From the NCBI RefSeq assembly GCF_036347055.1, contig NZ_CP108882.1, forward strand, positions 4,940,501 to 5,004,500: DNA of 64,000 bases. The letters are read 5' to 3'. Each line of letters starts with the position of its first letter. The first letter of the stretch is position 1. The position numbers were made by a program, and so were the translations under genes. The notes beneath the pieces are model-generated. The model searched no databases. It had not been told where the DNA came from and was given only the letters and a program-made list of their open reading frames with translations. Of the stretch, positions 51,220 through 59,675 are shown piece after piece. The DNA is from Streptomyces sp. NBC_00820. Lineage in GTDB: Bacteria > Actinomycetota > Actinomycetes > Streptomycetales > Streptomycetaceae.

Positions 51220-51265
51220 GCCCGAGGGCCCCGTCTCCGGTACCGCGGAAACGGGGCCCTCGGGC
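51220..51265. terminator. Bidirectional terminator between TM2 and FG-GAP genes
   Basis: GCCCGAGGGCCCCGT (51220-51234) and its complement (51251-51265) flank a 16-nt loop between two convergent genes. Confidence 0.85.
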
Positions 51266-51291
51266 TGTCGGAAGCCGACCGACGGCGAGGC

Positions 51292-52668
51292 CTACTGCGG
51301 GAAGCCGGGGTCGAGTTCGGTCTCGGTCGCGCCGGTGGTCGTGATCCCGGACGTGCCCGCCCGGAGCACCACGCTCGGGTGGTAGAAGTCACCGGACATC
51401 AGCAGGTCCGCGTCGCCGTCGCGGTCGATGTCGCGCAGGCGGACGTGCAGGCCCAGCATCTCGTACTCGGTGGGGCTGCCGGGCACGCCCGCCGTGGCGC
51501 GGGTGAACCACTGCGAGCCGGTCCCGGTGAGACCGTGCGCCCCGCCCCGCAGGACGTGGACGCCGCCCGCGGTCTTGGTGGAGCCGACCTTCTTCTCGGG
51601 CACGCCCACCGCCAGGTCCGGGTAGCCGTCGCGGTTGGTGTCGGCTGCGGAGAGGGCGGAGCCGAAGCCGTCGTGCGCCGTGGCGGTGCCGGCCACACCC
51701 GACGTCGCCTGGGACAGACGGTAGGAGGTGGTCGGGCCGCTGGTGCCGCCGCGCAGGACGACGACCGAGCCCGCGCCCCTGTTGTACGGGGTGTCGCTGA
51801 CGGCGAGGTCCCCGTAGCCGTTCTTGTCGAAGTCGGCGATGACTCCGGCCGGGCTGTAGTCGGGCGACGAGGTGTCGTACGTGATGAGCTTGCCCGCCGT
51901 GACGGTGCTGCCGCCGTGCAGGAACCAGGCCGCCTGGGTCATCTTGTCGTTCTTGTAGCCCTGTCCGAGGACGTACAGGTCGGTCGCCTTGTCCTTGTCG
52001 ACCTTTCCGGCGACCAGGGCGGTCGGCTCCAGCGGGCCGGCGGCGACGGGACGTTCGTGCTTGGTCACCTTGCCCGTCGTACCGGACTGGGAGAAGCCGC
52101 CCCGGTAGACGTAGACCGTGCCCACGCCGTCGGCGACGGCCAGGTCGGCCTTTCCGTCACCGTTGAAGTCACCGCTCGCGAGGGCCGCGCCGAACCCGTA
52201 GCCGGCATGGGCGGTGACGGGAATCCGCGTAGCCTTGGTGCCCAGGCCCGACTTGGCGCCCCACAGGATGGTGACCGCGCCCGCCCCGGCCTTCGTGCCC
52301 ACCTTCTCGCTGTTGTCGGCAACCGCGAGGTCGGCGTAACCGTCGCGGTTGAAGTCCGCGTTCGCGAGCTGCTCGCCGAACCCGTCGGCGTACCCGCCGG
52401 CGTCGCCGGAGGTTCCGGGTATGCCGGCGCTGTTCTGGCTGAACGTCTTCGACGTGCCGGCGGGGCCCGCCGCCGTGCCGTACGTGACCGTGACCTCGCC
52501 GGCCCAGCCGGACGCGTAGTCCCGGTAGCCGTCCCCGTTGAAGTCGTCGGCGTACTTGGCGGGCGTGGCCGCGGTGGCCGTCTGAGCCGCCAGGACGACC
52601 AGCCCGCCGGTCAGTGACGCGGCCGTCACCGTCGCGAGAACCAGCCGCAGTTTCTTGTGCGTGAGCAA
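51292..52668 (-). CDS. Secreted FG-GAP/VCBS-repeat protein
   Basis: A TTG start at 52668 with CAGGAGA upstream gives 458 residues: a signal peptide (LVLATVTAASLTGGLVVLAAQTATA) and about seven FG-GAP repeats. Several have Ca-binding DxNxDGxxD loops (DFNGDGYRD, DFNRDGYAD, DFNGDGKAD, DTNRDGYPD, DIDRDGDAD) and form an integrin-like beta-propeller. It is secreted, possibly adhesive or polysaccharide-associated. The frame extends six codons upstream to 52686 without a ribosome site. Confidence 0.88.
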   Translation of the reverse strand: MLTHKKLRLVLATVTAASLTGGLVVLAAQTATAATPAKYADDFNGDGYRDYASGWAGEVTVTYGTAAGPAGTSKTFSQNSAGIPGTSGDAGGYADGFGEQLANADFNRDGYADLAVADNSEKVGTKAGAGAVTILWGAKSGLGTKATRIPVTAHAGYGFGAALASGDFNGDGKADLAVADGVGTVYVYRGGFSQSGTTGKVTKHERPVAAGPLEPTALVAGKVDKDKATDLYVLGQGYKNDKMTQAAWFLHGGSTVTAGKLITYDTSSPDYSPAGVIADFDKNGYGDLAVSDTPYNRGAGSVVVLRGGTSGPTTSYRLSQATSGVAGTATAHDGFGSALSAADTNRDGYPDLAVGVPEKKVGSTKTAGGVHVLRGGAHGLTGTGSQWFTRATAGVPGSPTEYEMLGLHVRLRDIDRDGDADLLMSGDFYHPSVVLRAGTSGITTTGATETELDPGFPQ

Positions 52669-52722
52669 TGTGTCTCCTGTGATCAAGTACAGAGGAGACC
52701 TACGACAGGGCGGCTCGGTTGT

Positions 52723-52766
52723 ACGGCGAGGGCCCCGCTTCCCGAAGAAAGCGGGGCCCTCGCCGT
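52723..52766. terminator. sdhCDAB terminator
   Basis: An 18-bp perfect stem (ACGGCGAGGGCCCCGCTT and complement) with an 8-nt loop lies 17 bases beyond the sdhB stop on the minus strand. Confidence 0.9.
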
Positions 52767-52782
52767 CGGGGCGCGTCCGGGA

Positions 52783-53544
52783 TCAGAAGCGGCGCGTGAT
52801 CAGCGCGCGCTTGACTTCCTGGATCGCCTTGGTGACCTCGATACCGCGCGGGCAGGCGTCCGTGCAGTTGAAGGTCGTGCGGCAACGCCACACGCCGTCC
52901 TTGTCGTTGAGGATCTCCAGGCGCTGCTCGCCCGCATCGTCACGGCTGTCGAAGATGAAGCGGTGGGCGTTCACGATCGCGGCCGGACCGAAGTACTGGC
53001 CGTCGTTCCAGAACACCGGGCAGGACGACGTGCACGCGGCGCACAGGATGCACTTGGTGGTGTCGTCGAAGCGCTCGCGGTCCTCGGCGGACTGCAGACG
53101 CTCGCGCGTCGGCTCGTTCGTGTCCTTCGTGATGAGGAAGGGCATGACGTCGCGGTACGCCTGGAAGAACGGGTCCATGTCGACCACGAGGTCCTTCAGC
53201 GCGGTGAGGCCCTTGATGGGCTCGACCGTGATGGGCTTCTCGGGGTTGACGTCCTTGATCAGCGTCTTGCAGGCCAGACGGTTCTTGCCGTTGATCCGCA
53301 TCGCGTCGGACCCGCAGATGCCGTGGGCGCAGGAGCGGCGGTAGGTCAGCGTGCCGTCGAGGTCCCACTTGATCTTGTTGAGCCCGTCGAGGACGCGCTC
53401 CTTGGGGTCCATCTCCAGCTGGAAGTCCTCCCAGTGGGCCTCGGCAGAGACCTCCGGGTTGAACCTGCGGATCCGGATCGTGACCGTGATGTAGGGGGAC
53501 GCCGCGGCCTCCGCCTCCACCTTGTCCAGAACAGGGGTAGCCAT
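52783..53544 (-). CDS. sdhB: Succinate dehydrogenase iron-sulfur subunit
   Basis: The 253-residue subunit carries the three Fe-S clusters between FAD and quinone. The [2Fe-2S] ligands are in SCAHGICGSDAM plus a downstream Cys (RLACKTL); CILCAACTSSCPVFW and NCTDACPRGIEV supply the [4Fe-4S] and [3Fe-4S] ligands. The ATG overlaps the sdhA stop by one base. Last gene of the sdhCDAB operon. Confidence 0.97.
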   Translation of the reverse strand: MATPVLDKVEAEAAASPYITVTIRIRRFNPEVSAEAHWEDFQLEMDPKERVLDGLNKIKWDLDGTLTYRRSCAHGICGSDAMRINGKNRLACKTLIKDVNPEKPITVEPIKGLTALKDLVVDMDPFFQAYRDVMPFLITKDTNEPTRERLQSAEDRERFDDTTKCILCAACTSSCPVFWNDGQYFGPAAIVNAHRFIFDSRDDAGEQRLEILNDKDGVWRCRTTFNCTDACPRGIEVTKAIQEVKRALITRRF

Positions 53545-55298
53545 CAGTACTTACGCTCCATCGGCTGGTAGCGGGTCTGGACGACCGGCTTGTAGTCGAG
53601 ACGGACGGTTTCCGCGCCGTTGTCGCCCACCTCGCGGTACGCCATCGTGTGGCGCATGAAGTTGACGTCGTCGCGGTTCGGGTAGTCCTCGCGGTAGTGA
53701 CCGCCGCGGGACTCCTTGCGGGCCAGCGCGGAGATGGCCATGACCTCGGCCAGCTCCAGCAGGTTGCCCAGCTCGATGGCCTCCAGCAGGTCCGTGTTGA
53801 ACCGCTTGCCCTTGTCCTGGATCGACACGTTCTCGTAGCGCTCGCGCAGCTCGGCGATCTTCTCCACGGCCGTCTTGATCGTCTGCTCGGTGCGGAAGAC
53901 CATGACGTTGGCGTCCATGGTCTCCTGCAGCTCGCGGCGGATGTCGGCGACCCGCTCGGTGCCGGTGGAGTTGCGCAGCCGCTCGATCTCCCCGACGACG
54001 AAGTCGGCCGGGTTCTCCGGCATCTCGACGAAGTCGACCGTGTGGGCGTAGTCGGCGGCGGCGATGCCCGCGCGACGGCCGAACACGTTGATGTCCAGCA
54101 GCGAGTTGGTGCCCAGGCGGTTGGCGCCGTGCACGGAGACACAGGCGACCTCGCCGGCCGCGTACAGACCCGGGACGACGGTGGTGTTGTCCGACAGGAC
54201 CTCACCCTCGACGTTCGTCGGGATGCCGCCCATTGCGTAGTGCGCGGTGGGCTGGATCGGGATCGGGTCCGTGTACGGCTCGATACCGAGGTAGGTGCGC
54301 GCGAACTCGGTGATGTCCGGGAGCTTGGCGTCCAGCTGCTCCGGCGGGAGGTGCGTGAGGTCGAGGTAGACGTGGTCGCCCTCGGGACCGCAGCCGCGGC
54401 CCTCACGGATCTCCGTGTAGATGGAGCGGGAGACGACGTCACGGGACGCGAGGTCCTTCATGACCGGCGCGTACTTCTCCATGAAGCGCTCGCCGTCCTT
54501 GTTGCGGAGGATGCCGCCCTCACCACGGGCGCCCTCCGTCAGCAGGATGCCCATGCGCCAGATGCCGGTCGGGTGGAACTGGAAGAACTCCATGTCCTCC
54601 AGCGGGATGCCCCGGCGGAAGCACGCGGCCTGGCCGTCACCGGTCAGGGTGTGCGCGTTGGAGGTCACCTTGAAGAACTTGCCCGTGCCGCCGGAGGCGT
54701 AGATCACGGACTTCGCCTGGAAGACGTGGATCTCACCGGTGGCCAGCTCGTACGCCACCACGCCGGCGGACGTCTTGACGCCGTCGACCTCGGTGATCAG
54801 CTGGTCCAGGACGTAGAACTCGTTGAAGAACTCCACGCCCTCCTTGACGCAGTTCTGGTACAGCGTCTGGAGGATCATGTGGCCGGTGCGGTCGGCCGCG
54901 TAGCAGGACCGGCGGACCGGGGCCTCGCCGTGGTTGCGGGAGTGACCGCCGAAGCGGCGCTGGTCGATCGTCCCGTCGGGCGTCCGGTTGAACGGAAGGC
55001 CCATCTTCTCCAGGTCGAGGACGGCGTCGATGGCCTCCTTCGCCAGGATCTCGGCGGCGTCCTGGTCGACCAGGTAGTCACCACCCTTGACCGTGTCGAA
55101 GGTGTGCCACTCCCAGTTGTCCTCTTCCACGTTGGCCAGCGCGGCGGCCATGCCGCCCTGCGCGGCGCCCGTGTGGGAGCGGGTGGGGTAGAGCTTGGTC
55201 AGCACGGCGGTGCGGCTGCGCTTCGTCGACTCGATGGCCGCGCGCATGCCCGCGCCGCCGGCGCCGACGATGACGGTGTCGTACTTGTGGATCTTCAT
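53544..55298 (-). CDS. sdhA: Succinate dehydrogenase flavoprotein subunit
   Basis: The 584-residue catalytic subunit oxidises succinate to fumarate with covalent FAD. The dinucleotide motif VIVGAGGAGMRAA is at residues 9-21, and the FAD-linking His is residue 42 in RSHTGAAQGG. The substrate-site GGHSRNHGEAPVRR and C-terminal SRGGHYREDYPNRDD are intact. ATG start 19 bases after the sdhD stop. Confidence 0.97.
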   Translation of the reverse strand: MKIHKYDTVIVGAGGAGMRAAIESTKRSRTAVLTKLYPTRSHTGAAQGGMAAALANVEEDNWEWHTFDTVKGGDYLVDQDAAEILAKEAIDAVLDLEKMGLPFNRTPDGTIDQRRFGGHSRNHGEAPVRRSCYAADRTGHMILQTLYQNCVKEGVEFFNEFYVLDQLITEVDGVKTSAGVVAYELATGEIHVFQAKSVIYASGGTGKFFKVTSNAHTLTGDGQAACFRRGIPLEDMEFFQFHPTGIWRMGILLTEGARGEGGILRNKDGERFMEKYAPVMKDLASRDVVSRSIYTEIREGRGCGPEGDHVYLDLTHLPPEQLDAKLPDITEFARTYLGIEPYTDPIPIQPTAHYAMGGIPTNVEGEVLSDNTTVVPGLYAAGEVACVSVHGANRLGTNSLLDINVFGRRAGIAAADYAHTVDFVEMPENPADFVVGEIERLRNSTGTERVADIRRELQETMDANVMVFRTEQTIKTAVEKIAELRERYENVSIQDKGKRFNTDLLEAIELGNLLELAEVMAISALARKESRGGHYREDYPNRDDVNFMRHTMAYREVGDNGAETVRLDYKPVVQTRYQPMERKY

Positions 55299-55317
55299 GT
55301 TTCTCGCAGCCCCGTGC

Positions 55318-55800
55318 CTAGCGGATGTTCGGGTCGAAGGTGAAGATCACCAGCGTGCCCAGCAGGATGGTGAACACCGTGGCCGTGTAGAGCAGAGCCT
55401 TCAGCCACAGCCGGGTGTTCGCGCGCTCCGCGTAGTCGTTGATGACCGTGCGCAGGCCGTTGGCACCATGCAGCATGGCCAGCCAGAGCATCAGCAGGTC
55501 CCAGACCTGCCAGAACGGGGACGCCCAGCGGCCGGCCACGAAGGCGAAGCCGATCTTGGAGACGCCGCCGTCCAGCACGAGCTGGATCAGCAGGTGGCCG
55601 ATGACGAGGACGACGAGCACGATGCCGGACAGGCGCATGAACAGCCAGGCGGCCATCTCGAAGTTGCCCCGCGTCGACTTCGGGGTCTTCTTGGTGCGCT
55701 TGCGCGGGGCCTCGATCAGCGGGGCCGGGTTGTCGACGTCGTAGACGACGACCTCCTCGACGGGGCCGACACCGGACGCGGTGGTTTCAGTCGTGGACAT
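55318..55800 (-). CDS. sdhD: Succinate dehydrogenase hydrophobic membrane anchor
   Basis: A 160-residue anchor with three transmembrane helices. A conserved His in the first (VLVVLVIGHLLIQLVLD) is likely a haem ligand, and HGANGLRTVINDY occurs in the second-third loop. A charged, disordered N-terminus of about 45 residues precedes the helices. ATG at 55800, six bases after the sdhC stop. Confidence 0.92.
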   Translation of the reverse strand: MSTTETTASGVGPVEEVVVYDVDNPAPLIEAPRKRTKKTPKSTRGNFEMAAWLFMRLSGIVLVVLVIGHLLIQLVLDGGVSKIGFAFVAGRWASPFWQVWDLLMLWLAMLHGANGLRTVINDYAERANTRLWLKALLYTATVFTILLGTLVIFTFDPNIR

Positions 55801-55805
55801 CGGCG

Positions 55806-56186
55806 TCAGCTCCCGAGCAGAACACGAGCGGCGTGGCCGAGAACGGGGTAGAGCGCCCCGATCATCAGCAGGACCCAGACGCCGACGACGGTCCAGAGCA
55901 TCTGCTTCTGGTAGCGCGGGCCCTTCGACCAGAAGTCGACGGCGATGACACGCAGGCCGTTGAGCGCGTGGAAGAGGATTGCGGCGACGAGGCCGTACTC
56001 CAGCAGCGCGACGATCGGCGTCTTGTAGGTGGCTACGACCTTGTCGTAGTCCTCGGGCGACACGCGGACAAGAGCGGTGTCCAGCACGTGTACGAACAGG
56101 AAGAAGAAGATGAGGACGCCGGTGACTCGATGAGCCACCCAGGACCACATGCCTTCCCGGCCGCGGTACAGCGTTCCAGCCGGCAC
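55806..56186 (-). CDS. sdhC: Succinate dehydrogenase cytochrome b556 subunit
   Basis: The 126-residue haem-binding subunit has WVAHRVTGVLIFFFLFVHVLD and FHALNGLRVIAVDFW as haem/quinone-site segments. The GTG at 56186 has GGAGGGATC upstream. First gene of the operon. The 125-base upstream spacer contains TACGAT near 56275 as a weak -10 candidate. Confidence 0.93.
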   Translation of the reverse strand: MPAGTLYRGREGMWSWVAHRVTGVLIFFFLFVHVLDTALVRVSPEDYDKVVATYKTPIVALLEYGLVAAILFHALNGLRVIAVDFWSKGPRYQKQMLWTVVGVWVLLMIGALYPVLGHAARVLLGS

Positions 56187-56310
56187 GGAAGATCCCTCCG
56201 GGAGCGGGGATTAGGGCCGCGCCGGCTTCACTGTCGGTCGGGCCCGGCCGGGTACGGTCCACCGGCCCCCAGCATCGTAGCCATGCGCCGCGCTGTGCTT
56301 TACGGCGGGC

Positions 56311-56952
56311 CTACCTTGTGTGATCAATTTGGCACCGGACGGGGTAGCTCCGGGGCTCCTGCGGTGGAGTGTCCTGTTGTCCGGCGCACGTGCGCGGGCC
56401 GTGGGCGGTCACGCCCCGTGGCGGAATGGCCGATTCCTGGGGCCGCGCGCCCCTGAGCAGCAGCCGCCTCAGCCGGTCGCTCGCTACGCGCCGTAGTTCC
56501 TCCGCCGATATGACCCGCTCCTCCTCCGGATCGTTCGCCAATCGTGACCGGATGGCTTCGAGGGTGCGGTCGAGGGTCTCGTCGGGGTGGGTGTCGCCGA
56601 GGTAGAGGACGAACGCGTGCCCGAACCGGGCCTCGTAGGCCGCCTGTGCCGCGCCCAGGGCCGTGTGGGCCGCCGAGTAGGTGTCCTCGGGCAGGTCGGG
56701 CAGGGATTCGCCGGACAGGGCCTCGGAGAGGTCGCGGGGCGAGAGGTCGTACGTCGCCTCGTCCGCCGCGGCCAGGAGGGAGTCCAGGTCGGGATAGGGA
56801 CGGTGGGCGGCGACCCGGCGGGACCAGCGCGGGTTGCGCAGGCAACGCAGAAGGAGGATGTGGGCCTCTTCGGCGGACGCGGTGTTGAAAGCGTCGAGCG
56901 GTTTGGGGAGAGGCGGCAGGCGGTGCGCAGGCAGCGTGGGTCCTCGGGTCAC
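56311..56952 (-). CDS. OHCU decarboxylase (UraD)-like protein lacking the catalytic HPRIG motif
   Basis: A 213-residue protein resembling 2-oxo-4-hydroxy-4-carboxy-5-ureidoimidazoline decarboxylase. DAFNTASAEEAHILLLRCLRNPRW opens the domain and YEARFGHAFVLYLG and LANDPEEERVISAEELRRVASDRLRRLL close it. The central segment that should hold the catalytic His (HPRIG) and the following EQ region is replaced by ALSGESLPDLPEDTYSAAH. It is therefore probably not an active uric-acid-pathway enzyme. The GTG start has no clear ribosome site. Confidence 0.8.
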   Translation of the reverse strand: MTRGPTLPAHRLPPLPKPLDAFNTASAEEAHILLLRCLRNPRWSRRVAAHRPYPDLDSLLAAADEATYDLSPRDLSEALSGESLPDLPEDTYSAAHTALGAAQAAYEARFGHAFVLYLGDTHPDETLDRTLEAIRSRLANDPEEERVISAEELRRVASDRLRRLLLRGARPQESAIPPRGVTAHGPRTCAGQQDTPPQEPRSYPVRCQIDHTR

Positions 56953-57106
56953 ATGTGTTGTGGCAGGGGATGCTGTGAAAGGTGTGCCTTCACGTTATCG
57001 AGAGTGGTCACTCTGTGTCCGACAGATGCACGAAATTCACTCGAACGGGAGAGTTTCAGAGCGCCCCGATGACGAATCCGTGCGCGATCGGACGTACGTT
57101 GGCTGA

Positions 57107-58738
57107 GTGAGTCAGCACAGGCGCCGGGCGTCGGCGCAGCAGGTCAAGCGGAAGCGGGGGACGGTCGCCGCCGCCGTCGCCGGTGCTGTGGCGGTCGGGG
57201 TGGGCGTCGGCGTGTGGGCGTCCGCGGACGGCGGCGGTACGGCGTCACGGGCGTCGGACGGCACTGTCGTCGGCGCGCCCAGTCAGGCCCCTGCCCCGAC
57301 GTGCAGCCGGTCCTCCCCGTTGTCCCGGACGCCGCAGGTGATTCCCGCGGTGCGCTCCCACACCCCGGCGCACGGCCCCGGCTGGAAGCCGCAGCAGGGC
57401 GCCCGGGTGGTGGTCGGCGATCCGCGGCTGGCCGACGAGGGCAAGCTGATAGCGGGCGAGCTGGGGCTCACGTACGCCGGGCAGAGGAACGACGCCCGCT
57501 CGGGCGACCTCCGGCTCGTGCTCGGCGGCAAGGGCGGCAACCCGGAGTCGTACACCATGACCGTGTGCGAGGGGCGGGTCGACATCAGCGCCCCGGCCGA
57601 CGCGGGCGTCTTCTACGGCACCCGCACCCTGAAGCAGGAGGTGCACGGCGGCGGTACGGCCCCGGAGGGGGTCGTGCGCGACGAACCGGCCAAGCCGGTG
57701 CGCGGGTTCATGCTGGACATCGCGCGCAAGCCCTTCTCCGAGTCGTGGATCGAGGACCGGATACGGGAGCTCGGCGACCTGAAGTTCAACGAGCTGGGGC
57801 TGCACTTCTCCGACGACCAGGCGTTCCGGATCGAGTCCACCACGCACCCGGAGATCGTCTCCCCGGTCCATCTGACCAAGGCGCAGGTGCGGAAGATCGT
57901 CGACCTGGCGGCGGCGCGGCACATCACCGTCGTGCCCGAGATCGACTCGCCGGGACACCTCGGCGCGGTGCTCGCCGCCCACCCCGACCTCCAGCTGCGC
58001 AATGTGAACGGGGTCCCCACCCGGGGCGCCATCGACATCTCCAAGCCGGCCTCCGCGAAGCTCGTCGACGACCTGCTGAACGAGTACACGGGCCTGTTCA
58101 CCGGCAGGCAGTGGAACCTCGGCGGTGACGAGTACCAGGCGCTCACCGTCTCCGACCCGCAGGCCTCCTACCCGCAGCTCGCGGCCGCCGCCCGGCAGAA
58201 GTACGGCTCCGGCGGGACCGTCTCCGACCTGGCCACCGGCTGGCTCGACGACCGCGCCGCCACCGTGCGGGCCCACGACAGGACCATGCGGGCGTGGAAC
58301 GACGGGTTCTACCGGCACACCTCCGTGCAGCCGGCCAAGGACCTCCAGGTCGCCTACTGGACCGGCAAGGAGATCGGCGCCCGGCAGCCGACGGAGTACC
58401 TGAGCGCGGGGCGCAAGGTCATCAACTACAACGACGAGTACCTCTACTACGTGCTCGGCGAGCCGCAGACCTTCGTGTACCCGACCGGGCAGCGGATCTA
58501 CCAGCAGTGGACACCGCGCGTGGTGCGCGGCACGACCGCCGTGCCGGCCGGTTACGACGGGCAGATCCTCGGCGGCACCTTCGCCGTCTGGTGCGACTTC
58601 GCCAACGCGCAGACCGAGGCCCAGGTGGCCGCCGGCATCCGGATGCCGCTGCGGGCCACCGTGCAGAAGCTGTGGGACCCGGGGACGCCGAAGCTGTCCT
58701 GGCCCGCCTTCAAGGAGCTGGCGAACAAGCTGGGCTGA
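57107..58738 (+). CDS. Secreted beta-N-acetylhexosaminidase, GH20
   Basis: A 543-residue GH20 glycosidase removing terminal GlcNAc or GalNAc. The N-terminal membrane/signal helix (AAAVAGAVAVGVGVGVWASA) follows a basic start. A GH20b-like domain and the catalytic TIM barrel (FMLDIARKPFSESWIEDRI) come next, with the catalytic Asp-Glu at 341-342 in NLGGDEY. A probable role is chitin or cell-wall GlcNAc recycling. GTG start. An AGTGGTC half-site (57003-57009), matching one arm of the DasR consensus, lies about 100 bases upstream. Confidence 0.93.
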   Translation: MSQHRRRASAQQVKRKRGTVAAAVAGAVAVGVGVGVWASADGGGTASRASDGTVVGAPSQAPAPTCSRSSPLSRTPQVIPAVRSHTPAHGPGWKPQQGARVVVGDPRLADEGKLIAGELGLTYAGQRNDARSGDLRLVLGGKGGNPESYTMTVCEGRVDISAPADAGVFYGTRTLKQEVHGGGTAPEGVVRDEPAKPVRGFMLDIARKPFSESWIEDRIRELGDLKFNELGLHFSDDQAFRIESTTHPEIVSPVHLTKAQVRKIVDLAAARHITVVPEIDSPGHLGAVLAAHPDLQLRNVNGVPTRGAIDISKPASAKLVDDLLNEYTGLFTGRQWNLGGDEYQALTVSDPQASYPQLAAAARQKYGSGGTVSDLATGWLDDRAATVRAHDRTMRAWNDGFYRHTSVQPAKDLQVAYWTGKEIGARQPTEYLSAGRKVINYNDEYLYYVLGEPQTFVYPTGQRIYQQWTPRVVRGTTAVPAGYDGQILGGTFAVWCDFANAQTEAQVAAGIRMPLRATVQKLWDPGTPKLSWPAFKELANKLG

Positions 58739-59171
58739 GCGTGGCGCGCCGGCGCGGGCGGACCGCCGGCCGGCTGTGAGGAGAGACGGGTGTGCCCCTG
58801 CGGCGCACCCGTTTCCCTTTCCGGTGAAAATCGGGCGAAGAGCGCCGTTCGGTTCGCGCCGTTCGGTTCGGAGTGACTCGTGGCCGGAAGTGATCGGCCG
58901 GAATTTCCTGGCCGGACGCGTGTGGCTTGAAATTATCGGCGGAAAACGAGCGGGTTCGATTCGGAGTCAGATGTCCTGTTCGCGGTTTCGATTTGCCCGA
59001 AATTGGAGCGAGCTAGGGCGGATTGAATGCCGAACAAAAAGCCGGAACCTTCTTGCATGACAGCTCACGCCTGGGGCACGATCTTGCACGGCGGATCACA
59101 AGATCCACAGCCAATCCCCAAAGGCGCACACGCCCCACGCGTCGTGTGTCTTGTTTCACGGAAGGCGTGAA
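58739..59171. other. Low-GC intergenic region
   Basis: After a terminator hairpin the region becomes clearly less GC-rich (for example GAAATTATC and GGAATTTCC), unlike the rest of the window. A direct repeat GCGCCGTTCGGTTC occurs at 58842 and 58856. It probably contains the promoter for the I36 inhibitor gene; no gene is seen. Confidence 0.6.
58786..58812 (+). terminator. GH20 gene terminator
   Basis: ACGGGTGTGCC (58786-58796) pairs with GGCGCACCCGT (58802-58812), one G-T pair, followed by TTCCCTTT. Confidence 0.8.
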
Positions 59172-59600
59172 GTGAAGCTTCGCATTGCCGCCACCGCTGC
59201 CGCCGTGGCCGCCGCCGCTGCCATCGGTATCGCCGCCCCGGCCAACGCCGCCACCCCGGCTCCTCAGGGCAAGCCGGCCGGCGCCGCCACGGCAGCCGCC
59301 AGTGCCTGCGCGTTCCCCTACCTCTGCCTCTGGTACAACTCCAACGAGCAGGGCGCGTACACGCTGTTCTTCGACGCCGTGCCGGACTTCGCCGGCTACA
59401 GCTTCGACGGTGCCGGCGCGGGCCAGTGGCAGCCGGTCAAGAACAACGCCGCCTCCGCCACCAACTGGCAGACGGAGATCAAGGCGCGCATCTACTTCAA
59501 CTCCAACTACGGCGGCGTGTACGACACCATCCCGGAGTCGAGCAGCGCCAACCTGGTCAAGACCTACAACGAGAACGCCTCGTTCAACTGGGTCAACTGA
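59172..59600 (+). CDS. Peptidase inhibitor family I36 protein
   Basis: A 142-residue secreted protein. The signal peptide (AATAAAVAAAAAIGIAAPANA) is cleaved before ATPAPQ. The mature domain CAFPYLCLWYNSNEQGAYTLFF and SATNWQTEIKARIYFNSNYGG matches the I36 (SMI-type metalloproteinase inhibitor) / beta-gamma-crystallin-like fold with one disulfide. GTG start, with GGAAGG 10 bases upstream. It probably modulates secreted proteases. Confidence 0.85.
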   Translation: MKLRIAATAAAVAAAAAIGIAAPANAATPAPQGKPAGAATAAASACAFPYLCLWYNSNEQGAYTLFFDAVPDFAGYSFDGAGAGQWQPVKNNAASATNWQTEIKARIYFNSNYGGVYDTIPESSSANLVKTYNENASFNWVN

Positions 59601-59614
59601 CTCCGGTGAAACAA

Positions 59615-59653
59615 GGCCTGTCCCCGCCCAACGCAACTGGGCGGGGACAGGCC
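59615..59653 (+). terminator. I36 gene terminator
   Basis: A 16-bp perfect stem (GGCCTGTCCCCGCCCA and complement) with a 7-nt loop, 15 bases after the stop. Confidence 0.88.
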
Positions 59654-59675
59654 CTTACCAGGTGGATCGGACGAT

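Noticed and set aside
56972..56992. Rex-type redox operator (TGTGAA...TTCAC)
   Set aside because: The half-sites are nine bases apart, wider than the Rex consensus, and the neighbouring genes are not respiratory on that side.
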